Positions 14,892 through 22,665 are shown, numbered from the stretch's first letter. The stretch: 26,291 nt of DNA from an uncultured Clostridia bacterium (GCA_944391265.1 CALXSX010000056.1:1-26291); one strand, 5' to 3'. Notes: a model not told the origin generated them from the letters alone. Numbers and translations are program-made.

Positions 14892-15962
14892 ATGGCGGAT
14901 ATGAAGCAAATTGTCAAGGATCTTGTAGAACGCGGCAAAAAATTGGGGGTCTTGACATACGATGAAATCAATACGGCGTTCGAGGATGTTGAGCTTTCTC
15001 CCGAAAAGCTTGAAAAAATTTATGATATTCTTGAAAAAGATGATATTGAGGTCGTAAAAAATCTCGAAAAGGAAATGGAAGGAATAGAGGTAACCAAAGA
15101 GGAGCTCGAGGATTTGTCCATACCTGAGGGTGTAAGCATTGACGACCACGTCAAGATGTATCTCAAGGAAATAGGAAAGGTAGATCTTCTGAGCACTCAG
15201 GAGGAGCTTGACCTCGCTAAGCGTATGAGGGACGGAGACGAGTCTGCAAAGAAAAAGCTTGCTGAGGCAAATCTGAGACTTGTTGTCAGCATAGCTAAGA
15301 GATATGTCGGCAGAGGTATGCTTTTCCTTGACCTCATTCAGGAGGGAAATCTCGGTCTTATCAAGGCAGTGGACAAGTTTGATTATACAAAGGGGTATAA
15401 ATTCAGCACATATGCTACATGGTGGATAAGACAGGCGATAACGAGAGCCATAGCCGACCAGGCAAGGACTATCCGTATACCTGTTCACATGGTTGAAACG
15501 ATAAACAAGCTTGTCAGAGTATCGAGGCAGCTGGTTCAGGAGCTTGGCAGGGAGCCTACGCATGAGGAGCTTGCAAAGGAGCTCGGAATGCCTATTGACA
15601 AGGTTCGTGAAATATCGAAAATCTCTCAGGAGCCCGTTTCGCTTGAAACTCCTATAGGTGAGGAGGAGGACAGCCATCTCGGAGATTTTATAGAGGATCA
15701 GGACGCTCCCGCACCCTCGGAGGCGGCGAGCTTTGTTCTCCTGAAGGAACATCTTGTAGATGTTCTGAAGTCTCTTACACCGAGAGAGGCAAAGGTGCTT
15801 AGGCTCAGGTTCGGGCTTGACGACGGCAGGCAGCGCACTCTCGAGGAGGTAGGGCACGAGTTCAATGTAACAAGGGAGCGTATAAGGCAGATAGAGGCAA
15901 AAGCGCTCAGAAAGCTTCGCCATCCGTCAAGGAGCAAAAAGCTTAAGGATTATTTAGATTGA
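14892..15962 (+). CDS. rpoD: Primary RNA polymerase sigma factor RpoD (SigA)
   Basis: A 356-residue group 1 sigma factor. Visible regions: a reduced 1.1 (residues 1-75); 1.2 (DDHVKMYLKEIGKVDLLS, ~84-101); 2.1-2.4 with ANLRLVVSIAKRYVGRG, the -10-recognition helix YKFSTYATWWIRQAI and RTIRIPVHM (~125-200); region 3 (~204-255); and 4.2 with the -35-binding helix-turn-helix LEEVGHEFNVTRERIRQIEAKALRKLRHP near the C-terminus. It lacks the large non-conserved insert of E. coli RpoD, as in Firmicutes. ATG 14892 follows GGAAAGGG by 14 bases; ATG 14901, or ATG 14859 overlapping the dnaG end, are possible alternatives. It directs housekeeping transcription, including the TTGACA/TATAAT promoters seen in this window. 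Confidence 0.97.
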   Translation: MADMKQIVKDLVERGKKLGVLTYDEINTAFEDVELSPEKLEKIYDILEKDDIEVVKNLEKEMEGIEVTKEELEDLSIPEGVSIDDHVKMYLKEIGKVDLLSTQEELDLAKRMRDGDESAKKKLAEANLRLVVSIAKRYVGRGMLFLDLIQEGNLGLIKAVDKFDYTKGYKFSTYATWWIRQAITRAIADQARTIRIPVHMVETINKLVRVSRQLVQELGREPTHEELAKELGMPIDKVREISKISQEPVSLETPIGEEEDSHLGDFIEDQDAPAPSEAASFVLLKEHLVDVLKSLTPREAKVLRLRFGLDDGRQRTLEEVGHEFNVTRERIRQIEAKALRKLRHPSRSKKLKDYLD

Positions 15963-15974
15963 TAGATTTTTTGT

Positions 15975-15998
15975 ATGGGTTGTCAGCGGACAGCCCAT
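15975..15998 (+). terminator. Hairpin after rpoD, probable terminator
   Basis: ATGGGTTGTC (15975-15984) pairs with GACAGCCCAT (15989-15998) over 10 bp with one G-U and a four-base loop, 12 bases after the stop. The following ATTTGCG is only weakly T-rich. Confidence 0.6.
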
Positions 15999-16047
15999 AT
16001 TTGCGTGTTAAAGAAAAAATTTTTTATGCATGAGGTGGAGTTTTTAT

Positions 16048-17025
16048 ATGGATTGGATAAAGGTGTCGGTTTATACGACCTCAAAGGGAATAGAGCCGCT
16101 TTGCGGAAGAATGTATGCGCTTGGGATAACAGGAGTTGAGATAGAGGATTTTGATGATTTCACCGATTTTCTTGAAAACAACAGGCAGTACTGGGACTAT
16201 GTCGATGATGAGCTTGTTGAATCGAAAAAAAAGGAGACAAGAGTAATAGTATACATAAGCGCCACCCCGGACGGAATGGAAACTCTGCTCCAGGTGCGTG
16301 ACACTGTCGCTGAGCTTAAAGCATTTGATGATGACGGCGAATTCGGAAGGCTTGAGATAGAGACGGATACGCTGAACGAAGAGGACTGGGCGAACAACTG
16401 GAAAAAGTATTTTCATCCTATCCCCATAGGCGAAAAGGTACTTGTATGCCCGGAATGGGAGGAGTGCAAGAACCCGGAGGGAAGGACTGTGTTTAAGGTA
16501 AACCCCGGCATGACGTTCGGCACAGGCTCGCACGGCACTACGCGGCTTTGCATAGAGCAGCTTGAAAAGTATGTAAAAAGCGGTGTAAGCGTTGCAGATC
16601 TCGGCTGCGGTAGCGGGATTTTATCCGTGATATCGCTTATGCTCGGCGCAGGTCATGCAACGGCAGTAGATATCGACAGCAATGCCTATGATATTGCGTA
16701 TGCAAATGCCGACAGGAACGGCGTTGATAAGAGCAGGTACAGAGTGCTTACAGGGAATGTGGTAAGTGACAGCCGCTTGTGCTCTCAGATTGGTGACAGG
16801 AAGTATGACATTGTTTGCGCAAACATTGTTGCTGATGTTATAATTGCTCTCTTGCCGTTTGCGAGGTCGATAATAAAACCTGATGGCGTGTTCATCACTT
16901 CCGGAATAATCGAGGACAGGTGTGATGACGTGGAGCGCGCTCTAAGCGAAAACGGATTTGAGATAAAAAGCCGCGAGCAGGACGGCGAATGGGTGTGCAT
17001 GACATGCATTCCCGGAAAGGAATGA
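16048..17025 (+). CDS. prmA: Ribosomal protein L11 methyltransferase PrmA
   Basis: A 325-residue protein that trimethylates ribosomal protein L11 using S-adenosylmethionine. The N-terminal ~95-residue substrate-recognition domain is followed by the linker NNWKKYFHPIPIGEKV and the Rossmann methyltransferase domain: PGMTFGTGSHGTTRLC, SAM motif D184-L-G-C-G-S-G190, acidic DIDSNA, and the PrmA-specific ANIVAD. ATG 16048 is chosen because GAGGTGGAG lies just ahead; the in-frame ATG at 16030 is inside that site. Its stop overlaps the next gene by four bases. It starts the prmA/flavodiiron-like/rsmE/pfp/permease run, so two ribosome-modifying enzymes share one message. Confidence 0.96.
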   Translation: MDWIKVSVYTTSKGIEPLCGRMYALGITGVEIEDFDDFTDFLENNRQYWDYVDDELVESKKKETRVIVYISATPDGMETLLQVRDTVAELKAFDDDGEFGRLEIETDTLNEEDWANNWKKYFHPIPIGEKVLVCPEWEECKNPEGRTVFKVNPGMTFGTGSHGTTRLCIEQLEKYVKSGVSVADLGCGSGILSVISLMLGAGHATAVDIDSNAYDIAYANADRNGVDKSRYRVLTGNVVSDSRLCSQIGDRKYDIVCANIVADVIIALLPFARSIIKPDGVFITSGIIEDRCDDVERALSENGFEIKSREQDGEWVCMTCIPGKE

Positions 17026-18113
17026 ACATAAAACAGATGAAGAAAAAAGTATACAACGTCGGCGTGAAAGGTATATGCAACGCTTATCTTGTGAAGGGAG
17101 ACTGCAATGTACTTATAGACGGAGTGCCGGAGCACTGCCGCAGTCAGTATTTTGAAAACATTAAAAAGCTCGTTCCGGATATGTCGGTTGATTACTTTAT
17201 ATGCTGCCATGCGGCGCCCGACAAATGCTCCGTTTTACAGGAGCTTCTTGACAAAACGAACGCTGTGGTATGCGCGTCGGCGGCAGGCCTTAAGAACATA
17301 AGCGAGATAATAAACAGGAAGTTCAGACAGCGCGTGTGCAAGAACAGGTCTGTGCTTTCGGCCGGCGGAGCCGAGTTTGTTTTTTTCAATACGCCGTATA
17401 CTCCGTGGCCTGATACTGTTATTGTGTACGAAAAGACGGAAAAGGCGCTTTTCAGCGGTGAGCTCTTTTCAGGCAGCAGAAATTTTTCGGAGTATTTTTC
17501 GGAAAATTTTAAGGGCAGAGAAAAATATGTGAGCGCCGCGCTTGACATTGCGCGCGGACTTGATATAAACAACGTGTATCCGGCAAAGGGCGAAGCGGCT
17601 GTATTTTCAGAAGTTATAAATGAATATGAGCACCTTGCAAAGCCGGTTTGCGTTGATGCCAATAAGATTACAATTGTGTATGCATCTAATTTTGGGTGCA
17701 CAAAAGCTATGGCTGAGTGTATAAAAAACGTCCTTTTAAGGAATGGATATAATGCGGAATGTTTTGACGCACAAAGCAATGATATTTCTGTAATATGCGA
17801 AAAAATATATACATCGTGCGCAGTGGCGGTCGGCACGCCGACTTGTGACAGGAAGCCGTCACAGCGTGTGTGGGAGCTGATTTCAAAGCTGAATGTGAGT
17901 CTCGTTTCCGGAAAACCGTATTTTGTGTTCGGAAGCACGGGCTGGAGCGGAGAGGGCGTAAATATAGCTTCTGAAACGATGAAGCTTATGCGTATGAGGA
18001 GATTTGCCGCACCTGTTACGGCTGTGTTTACGCCGTCTGATGAAGAGCTTGAAAAGCTTGAAAAATACACGGCAAAATTTGTCCGATTTGTGTCGGAGGT
18101 GCAAAATGCCTAA
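17022..18113 (+). CDS. Degenerate flavodiiron (FprA-like) protein
   Basis: A 363-residue protein with the two-domain order of A-type flavoproteins: a metallo-beta-lactamase-like domain (~10-205) and a C-terminal flavodoxin domain (~218-360). In active enzymes the diiron site is H-x-E-x-D-H plus later His, Asp and His. Here the first motif reads H63-A-A65-P-D67-K68, so Glu and the second His are lost; the later L-H-W-P-D motif is T-P128-W-P-D; the bridging Asp is Glu147; and the final P-S-H-G is P-A-K-G. The flavodoxin part keeps a phosphate loop (YASNFGCTKAMA), VGTPTCD and FGSTGWSGEGV, so FMN binding is plausible. O2 or NO reduction at a diiron centre is unlikely. The ATG overlaps the prmA stop by four bases; rsmE overlaps the 3' end by eight. 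Confidence 0.85.
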   Translation: MNIKQMKKKVYNVGVKGICNAYLVKGDCNVLIDGVPEHCRSQYFENIKKLVPDMSVDYFICCHAAPDKCSVLQELLDKTNAVVCASAAGLKNISEIINRKFRQRVCKNRSVLSAGGAEFVFFNTPYTPWPDTVIVYEKTEKALFSGELFSGSRNFSEYFSENFKGREKYVSAALDIARGLDINNVYPAKGEAAVFSEVINEYEHLAKPVCVDANKITIVYASNFGCTKAMAECIKNVLLRNGYNAECFDAQSNDISVICEKIYTSCAVAVGTPTCDRKPSQRVWELISKLNVSLVSGKPYFVFGSTGWSGEGVNIASETMKLMRMRRFAAPVTAVFTPSDEELEKLEKYTAKFVRFVSEVQNA

Positions 18114-18852
18114 ATTTTTTGTTGAGCCGTCAAAGGTATCGGACAGCATGATAACGATAGACACTGACGATGTAAATCACATAATGAGAGTGCTTAGGCT
18201 TAAAGAAGGCGATGTGATTTGCGTGTGCGACACGCGCGGATACGATTACACCGCACAAATATCAAAAGCCGAAAGAGCGGCAATAGTCTGCCGAATTATT
18301 GAAAAGGTGAAATCAGACAGCGAACCTGATATTGATGTGACTTTGTTTCAGGCACTGCCGAAAGCTTCAAAAATGGAGTACATTATTCAGAAAACCACTG
18401 AGCTCGGTATAAAGCGGATTGTTCCTGTGATGACCGCCAGGTGCGTTTCCAAGATAGACAGCGCAAAGGATGCCGAGAAAAAAAGGGAGCGCTGGCAGAA
18501 GATTGCTGTTTCTGCGGCGAAGCAGTCAGGGCGCGGAATAATACCCGAGATAGCGTCTCCGGTAACTTTTTCGGAGGCAGTAAGAGAGCTTGAAAAATGC
18601 ACAACCCGGTTTGTGCCGTATGAATGCGAAACAGATACGGACATCAGGAGCGTGCTTGTTTTAAACAGACACCCGGAAACGGTGGGGTACATGATAGGCC
18701 CGGAGGGAGGCTTTGACCCTCTGGAAATAGAGGAAATAAAAAAACGTGGTATACAAACAGTTACGCTTGGCAAAAGAATACTCAGAACGGAAACGGCAGG
18801 CGAGGCAGTTTTGGCCATGATAATGTACGAGATAGGCGATATAAATAAATAG
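18106..18852 (+). CDS. rsmE: 16S rRNA (uracil-1498-N3)-methyltransferase RsmE
   Basis: A 248-residue SPOUT-class methyltransferase that makes m3U1498 in 16S rRNA. The N-terminal PUA-like domain begins PKFFVEP and includes the HIMRVLRLKEGD block; the C-terminal trefoil-knot domain contains QALPKASKMEYIIQKTTELGI, ERWQKIAVSAAKQSGR, GPEGGF and LGKRILRTETA, the SAM-binding knot. ATG 18106 is set by GGAGGTG at 18095-18101 and removes a non-homologous 34-residue extension that an upstream in-frame start would add. It overlaps the preceding gene by eight bases, and pfp follows after 21 bases. It is expected to act on assembled 30S subunits. Confidence 0.96.
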   Translation: MPKFFVEPSKVSDSMITIDTDDVNHIMRVLRLKEGDVICVCDTRGYDYTAQISKAERAAIVCRIIEKVKSDSEPDIDVTLFQALPKASKMEYIIQKTTELGIKRIVPVMTARCVSKIDSAKDAEKKRERWQKIAVSAAKQSGRGIIPEIASPVTFSEAVRELEKCTTRFVPYECETDTDIRSVLVLNRHPETVGYMIGPEGGFDPLEIEEIKKRGIQTVTLGKRILRTETAGEAVLAMIMYEIGDINK

Positions 18853-18873
18853 TGACAGAAAACAGGAGGAAAA

Positions 18874-20088
18874 ATGGCAAAAAAATTATTAGTTGCACAG
18901 TCGGGAGGACCCACTCCGGTAATCAACTCTGCTTTGGCAGGTGTGTTGAATGCGGTAAATGTTTCTCAGGCGTATGATGAGGTGTTAGGAAGCATAAACG
19001 GCATTGAGGGTGTTATTGAAGGCAGATTTATCTCTATGAATAAATTCAGGGACGCCAGAAGGCTTTCGCTTTTGAAGCAAACGCCGTCATCGTATCTGGG
19101 CTCATGCAGAAAGAAGCTTCCGGCTGATGGTCAGGTGTACGAGGATATATTTGATATTTTCAAAAAAAATGATATATGCGCATTTGTTTACATCGGCGGC
19201 AATGATTCTATGGACACAGTAAACAAGCTTAGTAAGTACGTTGAGGCAACAGGAAAAGATGTCTGCATCATAGGCGTGCCGAAAACTATAGATAACGACC
19301 TTGTTCTGACAGACCACACTCCAGGCTTTGGCAGCGCTGCAAAGTATATAACCAACTCCATAAGACAGCTCTACCTCGATACAAGCGTTTATGACATGAA
19401 ATCGATTATTGTGGCTGAAATAATGGGAAGAAATGCCGGATGGCTTACGGCGTCAGCATCTCTTGCAAACGATGAAAAAATACAGCCTGTTGACATAATA
19501 TGTCTGCCTGAAGTCGTATTTGATGAACAAAAATTTCTTGAAAAGGCACAGAATGTTATTTCAAGTAAGGATACAACTGTAATCGCCGTTTCCGAGGGGA
19601 TTTGTGATGCATGCGGCAATTACATATCGGCTGTCGGTGCACAGGACGCCGATGAATTCTGCCATGCGGCTCTCGGAGGCGCCGGGAAATATGTTGAAAC
19701 GCTTATTAGCAAAGCATTCGGTGTGAAAACAAGATCAATTGAGTTCAGCACTCTTCAGCGGTGCAGCAGTGAAACCGCCTCACTTCGTGACATAGAGGAG
19801 GCGTTTGAACAGGGCGGCTATGGAGTTAAGCTTGCAAAGGAGGGAAGAAGCGGGGTAATGGCAGGAATTACCCGTCTTAAAGGCGATGAATATTCGGTTG
19901 AAATTTCTGCTTTTGATGTCGGGCTTGTTGCAAACAAGGAGAAAAAACTGCCCGGTTACATGATAAGCAGTGATGGATTCGGAGTTACCGATGAGTTTGT
20001 CGCTTACGCAAAGCCGCTTATACACGGGCAGCCGCACATAATATATAACGGCGGCGTTATGGAGTTTGAGGTGAGGAATATTAAATGA
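18874..20088 (+). CDS. pfp: 6-phosphofructokinase, pyrophosphate-dependent type
   Basis: A 404-residue phosphofructokinase phosphorylating fructose 6-phosphate. Motifs: N-terminal SGGPTPVINSAL, G108-G-N-D111-S-M-D-T, PK137-T-I-D140-N-D, and IMGRNAGW. ATP-dependent enzymes usually have GGDGS with Gly at the position of D111, and lack Lys at the KTIDND position. Asp111 with Lys137 is the combination that marks PPi use, and the length and motif forms fit the PPi-type enzymes of Clostridia. The reaction would be reversible and save ATP in glycolysis. A GGAGG ribosome site lies about seven bases before the ATG. The stop overlaps the following permease gene by four bases (ATGA). Donor specificity is inferred from motifs, not tested. 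Confidence 0.9.
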   Translation: MAKKLLVAQSGGPTPVINSALAGVLNAVNVSQAYDEVLGSINGIEGVIEGRFISMNKFRDARRLSLLKQTPSSYLGSCRKKLPADGQVYEDIFDIFKKNDICAFVYIGGNDSMDTVNKLSKYVEATGKDVCIIGVPKTIDNDLVLTDHTPGFGSAAKYITNSIRQLYLDTSVYDMKSIIVAEIMGRNAGWLTASASLANDEKIQPVDIICLPEVVFDEQKFLEKAQNVISSKDTTVIAVSEGICDACGNYISAVGAQDADEFCHAALGGAGKYVETLISKAFGVKTRSIEFSTLQRCSSETASLRDIEEAFEQGGYGVKLAKEGRSGVMAGITRLKGDEYSVEISAFDVGLVANKEKKLPGYMISSDGFGVTDEFVAYAKPLIHGQPHIIYNGGVMEFEVRNIK

Positions 20089-21191
20089 GACAATTGGAAA
20101 ACAAGTGGCTCCGCATCATATTATGCGGAATAATATTGATACTTGTCTATAAACTTGCTGACAACTACAAGGAGGTTTTTGCTGCGGTAAAAAGCTTTAT
20201 AGGCGTGTTTTATCCGCTTATCGGCGGATGCGTCATAGCGTTTTTTACCTACAGGCCGGCAAGGAAGATAGAGGAGAAGCTTCTTTACAGCAAAAATAAT
20301 TTTGTGAAGCGCCGCGCAAGGGGGCTCGGAATATTAGCGGTTTACATGGTGTTTGTGATTTTTATCGTCTTTGTCGGTACGTTCATTTTCCCGAAGCTTT
20401 ATAAAAACACACAGGAGCTCATACTGAATCTCCCACAGTATTATTCTGACGTCAGCAGGTACATTTCCGAGAACGAAACCTTGTCACGGTTTGTTGATCT
20501 TGACTCGGCGAGAGAAAAGCTTTTTTCATTGCTCAATATAGAAAATATCAACAGATGGGTTGGTGTAATAAGCGGAGTTGCAAATTCGTTTTTATCAGTT
20601 TTTGTCAGCATTGTCATATCTGTTTACCTGATACTTGACAGAGACGGGATTTTTGGGTTTATGCGCGTTATAAGGGCAAAATTTTTCAAAGGAGACTACG
20701 TGAGAGTTGGCGTCACTTACGCGAGGAGGATAGTCGATGTGTTTTATTCATACCTGACAGGTATGTTCGTCGATGCGCTTGTGGTAGGAACGATAACAGC
20801 TGTGGTGCTTTCATTGTTTGACGTGCCGTATGCAGTGCTGCTTGGTTTGCTTGCATTGATAGGAAATCTGATACCGTTTTTCGGGCCTATAGTTGCTGCG
20901 GTAACAATTTATATCATCTCCGCAATTACCTTTGGCCCTATCAGGGCGCTTTGGGTTATAGTGTTTCAGCTTGTTCTCGGGCAGCTTGACGGAAACCTGA
21001 TACAGCCGAAAATACTCAGCAAATCTACCGGTGTAAGTCCGCTTCTCGTTTTGCTTTCGGTTATTGTTTTCGGTAACCTGTTCGGAATAGTCGGCATGGT
21101 TGTGGGCGTACCCATATGCGCTGCGGTTAAAATGATACTTCTTGATTATCTTGACGACGGAAAGATAGACGGAAACTGCGGAGGGACATAA
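20085..21191 (+). CDS. AI-2E-family transporter (PerM/YdiK-like)
   Basis: A 368-residue membrane protein with about eight hydrophobic helices: two near the N-terminus (11-30, 32-56), one at ~80-105, a central extracytoplasmic region, and a C-terminal block of four or five. The family hallmark is near the C-terminus: LIGNLIPFFGPIVAAV, then GNLIQPKILSKSTGVSPLLVLLSVIVFG and GMVVGVPICAAVK. Some family members export the signal AI-2 and others act in sodium/proton exchange, so the substrate is not known here. Its ATG overlaps the pfp stop by four bases, making it the last gene of the prmA run. A weak CATTTTG/CAAAATG pairing (21193-21226) follows the stop without a T-tract. Confidence 0.93.
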   Translation: MRQLENKWLRIILCGIILILVYKLADNYKEVFAAVKSFIGVFYPLIGGCVIAFFTYRPARKIEEKLLYSKNNFVKRRARGLGILAVYMVFVIFIVFVGTFIFPKLYKNTQELILNLPQYYSDVSRYISENETLSRFVDLDSAREKLFSLLNIENINRWVGVISGVANSFLSVFVSIVISVYLILDRDGIFGFMRVIRAKFFKGDYVRVGVTYARRIVDVFYSYLTGMFVDALVVGTITAVVLSLFDVPYAVLLGLLALIGNLIPFFGPIVAAVTIYIISAITFGPIRALWVIVFQLVLGQLDGNLIQPKILSKSTGVSPLLVLLSVIVFGNLFGIVGMVVGVPICAAVKMILLDYLDDGKIDGNCGGT

Positions 21192-21247
21192 TCATTTTGG
21201 GCATTAACCGCCGTCTGTGCAAAATGTATAGAAAACAAATCAATAAA

Positions 21248-21276
21248 TTGGTAAAAAAGCATTAAATTATTATAAT
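21248..21276 (+). promoter_or_regulatory. Promoter upstream of efp (distal)
   Basis: TTGGTA (21248-21253), a 17-base spacer and a perfect TATAAT (21271-21276). The match is four of six at -35 and six of six at -10, about 120 bases before efp. Confidence 0.6.
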
Positions 21277-21311
21277 ATAAACGAATTGTTTTTTAATTTT
21301 AAATAAAAGTC

Positions 21312-21340
21312 TTGAAATTTTAATCAAAATATATTAAAAT
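21312..21340 (+). promoter_or_regulatory. Promoter upstream of efp (proximal)
   Basis: TTGAAA (21312-21317), a 17-base spacer and TAAAAT (21335-21340). The match is five of six at each hexamer; it would give a leader of about 50 bases. The sequence is very AT-rich, so only one of the two candidates may be real. Confidence 0.5.
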
Positions 21341-21398
21341 ATATTTATAATAACGCAGGCGTGTGCCATTGCGCCGGAAATTACGTAGGAGGATTTAT

Positions 21399-21956
21399 AT
21401 GGTAACAGCAGGTGAATTCAGGAACGGACTTACTTTTGAGCTTGACGGCAACGTTTTTCAGGTTGTTGAATTTCAGCACGTTAAGCCGGGAAAGGGCGCC
21501 GCTTTTGTAAGAACTAAATTGAAGAATGTTATGACGGGCGCTGTGGTTGAAAAGACATTTCGCCCAACAGAGAAAATGCCTAAGGCTCATATCGAAAGAA
21601 AGGATATGGAGTATTCGTACAACGACGGTGATCTTTACTATTTCATGGATCAGGAGACGTTTGATATGCTGCCTATAGGAAAAGATCAGGTGGGCGATTC
21701 TCTGAAGTTCGTTAAGGAAAACATGGTATGTAAAATACTTTCATACAAGGGTAACGTATTTGGTATAGAGCCGCCGACATTTGTAGAGCTTGCTATTGCG
21801 GATACTGAGCCGGGCTTTAAGGGCGACACGGCGACGGGTGCGACAAAGCCCGCAACGCTTGAAACGGGCGCTGTTATACAGGTGCCGCTTTTTGTTGACA
21901 GCTCTGATGTGATAAGAGTCGATACAAGAACAGGCGAATATATGGAAAGAGTATGA
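21399..21956 (+). CDS. efp: Translation elongation factor P
   Basis: A 185-residue EF-P, the standard length: an N-terminal KOW-like domain and two OB domains ending in the conserved VDTRTGEYMERV. EF-P binds between the P and E sites and helps form peptide bonds at consecutive prolines. The tip loop reads HVKPGK32GAAFVRTK; K32 is the position that carries the modification in B. subtilis EF-P, and the loop is of that type and not the E. coli K34-lysyl type. ATG 21399 follows AGGAGG by about seven bases; an in-frame ATT-side extension is not supported. Two candidate promoters precede it and a perfect palindromic hairpin follows, with the CD1247-like gene next. Confidence 0.98.
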   Translation: MVTAGEFRNGLTFELDGNVFQVVEFQHVKPGKGAAFVRTKLKNVMTGAVVEKTFRPTEKMPKAHIERKDMEYSYNDGDLYYFMDQETFDMLPIGKDQVGDSLKFVKENMVCKILSYKGNVFGIEPPTFVELAIADTEPGFKGDTATGATKPATLETGAVIQVPLFVDSSDVIRVDTRTGEYMERV

Positions 21957-21962
21957 TTTCTG

Positions 21963-21990
21963 TTAAGGTCTTGCGTGCGCAAGACCTTAA
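21963..21990 (+). terminator. Perfect 28-base palindromic hairpin after efp
   Basis: TTAAGGTCTTGCG (21963-21975) and CGCAAGACCTTAA (21978-21990) form a 13-bp perfect stem around two bases, six bases after the efp stop. Only TTT follows, so it may be a partial terminator, letting some transcripts read into the next gene, or an mRNA-end stabiliser. Confidence 0.65.
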
Positions 21991-22020
21991 TTTAAATAAA
22001 AGAAAGGGGCCGATAAAGCT

Positions 22021-22503
22021 ATGAATAACATTTACAAGAAAATTGCTCATTTGAAGGGTTATGCCGAAGGACTGAGGCTTGACCAGAAAAGCAGTGAGGG
22101 CAAGGTTCTCATAAAAATTCTGGATATCCTTGACGATCTTGCAGAGGCAGTTGAAGACTTTGCGTGCGATATAGAAGAAACGGCACAGAGAGTTGACGAT
22201 CTGGAAAATGAGGTTGACATAATCGAAGAGGATATTTACACAGATGACGATTATGACGATGACGACGATTATGATGATGACGATTATGACGATGACGACG
22301 ATGATGATTTGTTTGCCGATTTAAATGATGACGATGACGATGATGATTTCTTTGAGATAGAATGTCCCAACTGCGGTGAAGACGTGCTTGTTAATTTTGA
22401 CGATATAGAAAATGGCATAGTGTGTCCTCGCTGCAATGAAGAAATTGAACTTGAATTTGAATGTGACGATGAGGACAGCGGAGATAAAAACAAAAACGAT
22501 TAA
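22021..22503 (+). CDS. CD1247-N-like acidic zinc-ribbon protein
   Basis: A 160-residue protein resembling Clostridial proteins annotated as CD1247 N-terminal domain-containing. Residues 1-70 are helical with the typical IAHLKGYAEGLRLD start and a LDILDDLAEAVED heptad stretch. Residues 75-109 are almost only Asp with a few Tyr, Phe and Leu. A C-terminal zinc ribbon follows, C115-P-N-C118 and C135-P-R-C138, within an acidic tail. No catalytic motif is seen and the role of the family is not known to me. The same neighbour relation with efp is, from memory, common in Clostridia, hinting at a translation-related job. AGAAAGGGG lies about 12 bases before the ATG. A strong terminator follows at 22510. 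Confidence 0.8.
   Translation: MNNIYKKIAHLKGYAEGLRLDQKSSEGKVLIKILDILDDLAEAVEDFACDIEETAQRVDDLENEVDIIEEDIYTDDDYDDDDDYDDDDYDDDDDDDLFADLNDDDDDDDFFEIECPNCGEDVLVNFDDIENGIVCPRCNEEIELEFECDDEDSGDKNKND
22243..22347 (+). repeat. In-gene poly-Asp coding tract
   Basis: About 35 codons, mostly GAT and GAC with interspersed TAT/TTT/TTG codons, encode the Asp/Tyr run of the zinc-ribbon protein. The alternation of GAT and GAC gives a GATGAC-like hexamer period prone to length change by slippage. Confidence 0.85.
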
Positions 22504-22509
22504 ACGGAG

Positions 22510-22533
22510 AACGACTCTTTTGAGTCGTTTTTT
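22510..22533 (+). terminator. Rho-independent terminator of the efp/CD1247-like unit
   Basis: AACGACTC (22510-22517), loop TTTT, GAGTCGTT (22522-22529), followed by a run of T to 22533. A textbook stem and T-tract seven bases after the stop. Confidence 0.93.
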
Positions 22534-22541
22534 CGTTAAAG

Positions 22542-22565
22542 AAAAAAGACGCATAAGCGCCTTTT
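22542..22565 (-). terminator. Terminator of tRNA-Gly (minus strand)
   Basis: On the minus strand AGGCGC (22562-22557), loop TTAT, GCGTCT (22552-22547), then TTTTT. The pair opposite A49 is G-U in the minus-strand RNA but A-C mismatched in the plus-strand RNA, so it favours minus-strand termination of the tRNA transcript. Confidence 0.75.
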
Positions 22566-22571
22566 ATGATA

Positions 22572-22646
22572 TGGAGCGGAAGACGAGATTCGAACTCGCG
22601 ACGTTCACCTTGGCAAGGTGACGCTCTACCACTGAGCCACTCCCGC
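22572..22646 (-). tRNA. tRNA-Gly (anticodon GCC)
   Basis: A complete cloverleaf of 75 bases on the minus strand. The acceptor stem GCGGGAG pairs with CTTCCGC (one G-U), the D arm is GCTC-AGTGGTA-GAGC, and the anticodon arm TCACC-TTGCCAA-GGTGA gives anticodon GCC. The T arm is GCGAG-TTCGAAT-CTCGT. The discriminator base is U, as in bacterial tRNA-Gly, and CCA is encoded in the DNA (22574-22572). It reads the Gly codons GGC and GGU. It stands alone with its own promoter and terminator, oriented against both neighbouring operons. Confidence 0.97.
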
Positions 22647-22665
22647 ATATCCCCTGAACAAGTGA

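Noticed and set aside
14664..15923. Long minus-strand open frame (about 419 codons) opposite dnaG/rpoD
   Set aside because: It lies fully antisense to the unmistakable rpoD gene; composition (Leu/Ser/Cys/His-rich) and lack of motifs mark it as a shadow of codon bias.
14892..15962. An alternative (stress or sporulation) sigma factor
   Set aside because: Regions 1.2 to 4.2 are complete and canonical, and the gene follows dnaG, so it is the primary sigma factor.
18004..18105. Upstream in-frame extension of rsmE
   Set aside because: GGAGGTG just before 18106 and the RsmE N-terminus PKFFVEP define the start; the extension is antisense-like codon shadow of the previous gene.
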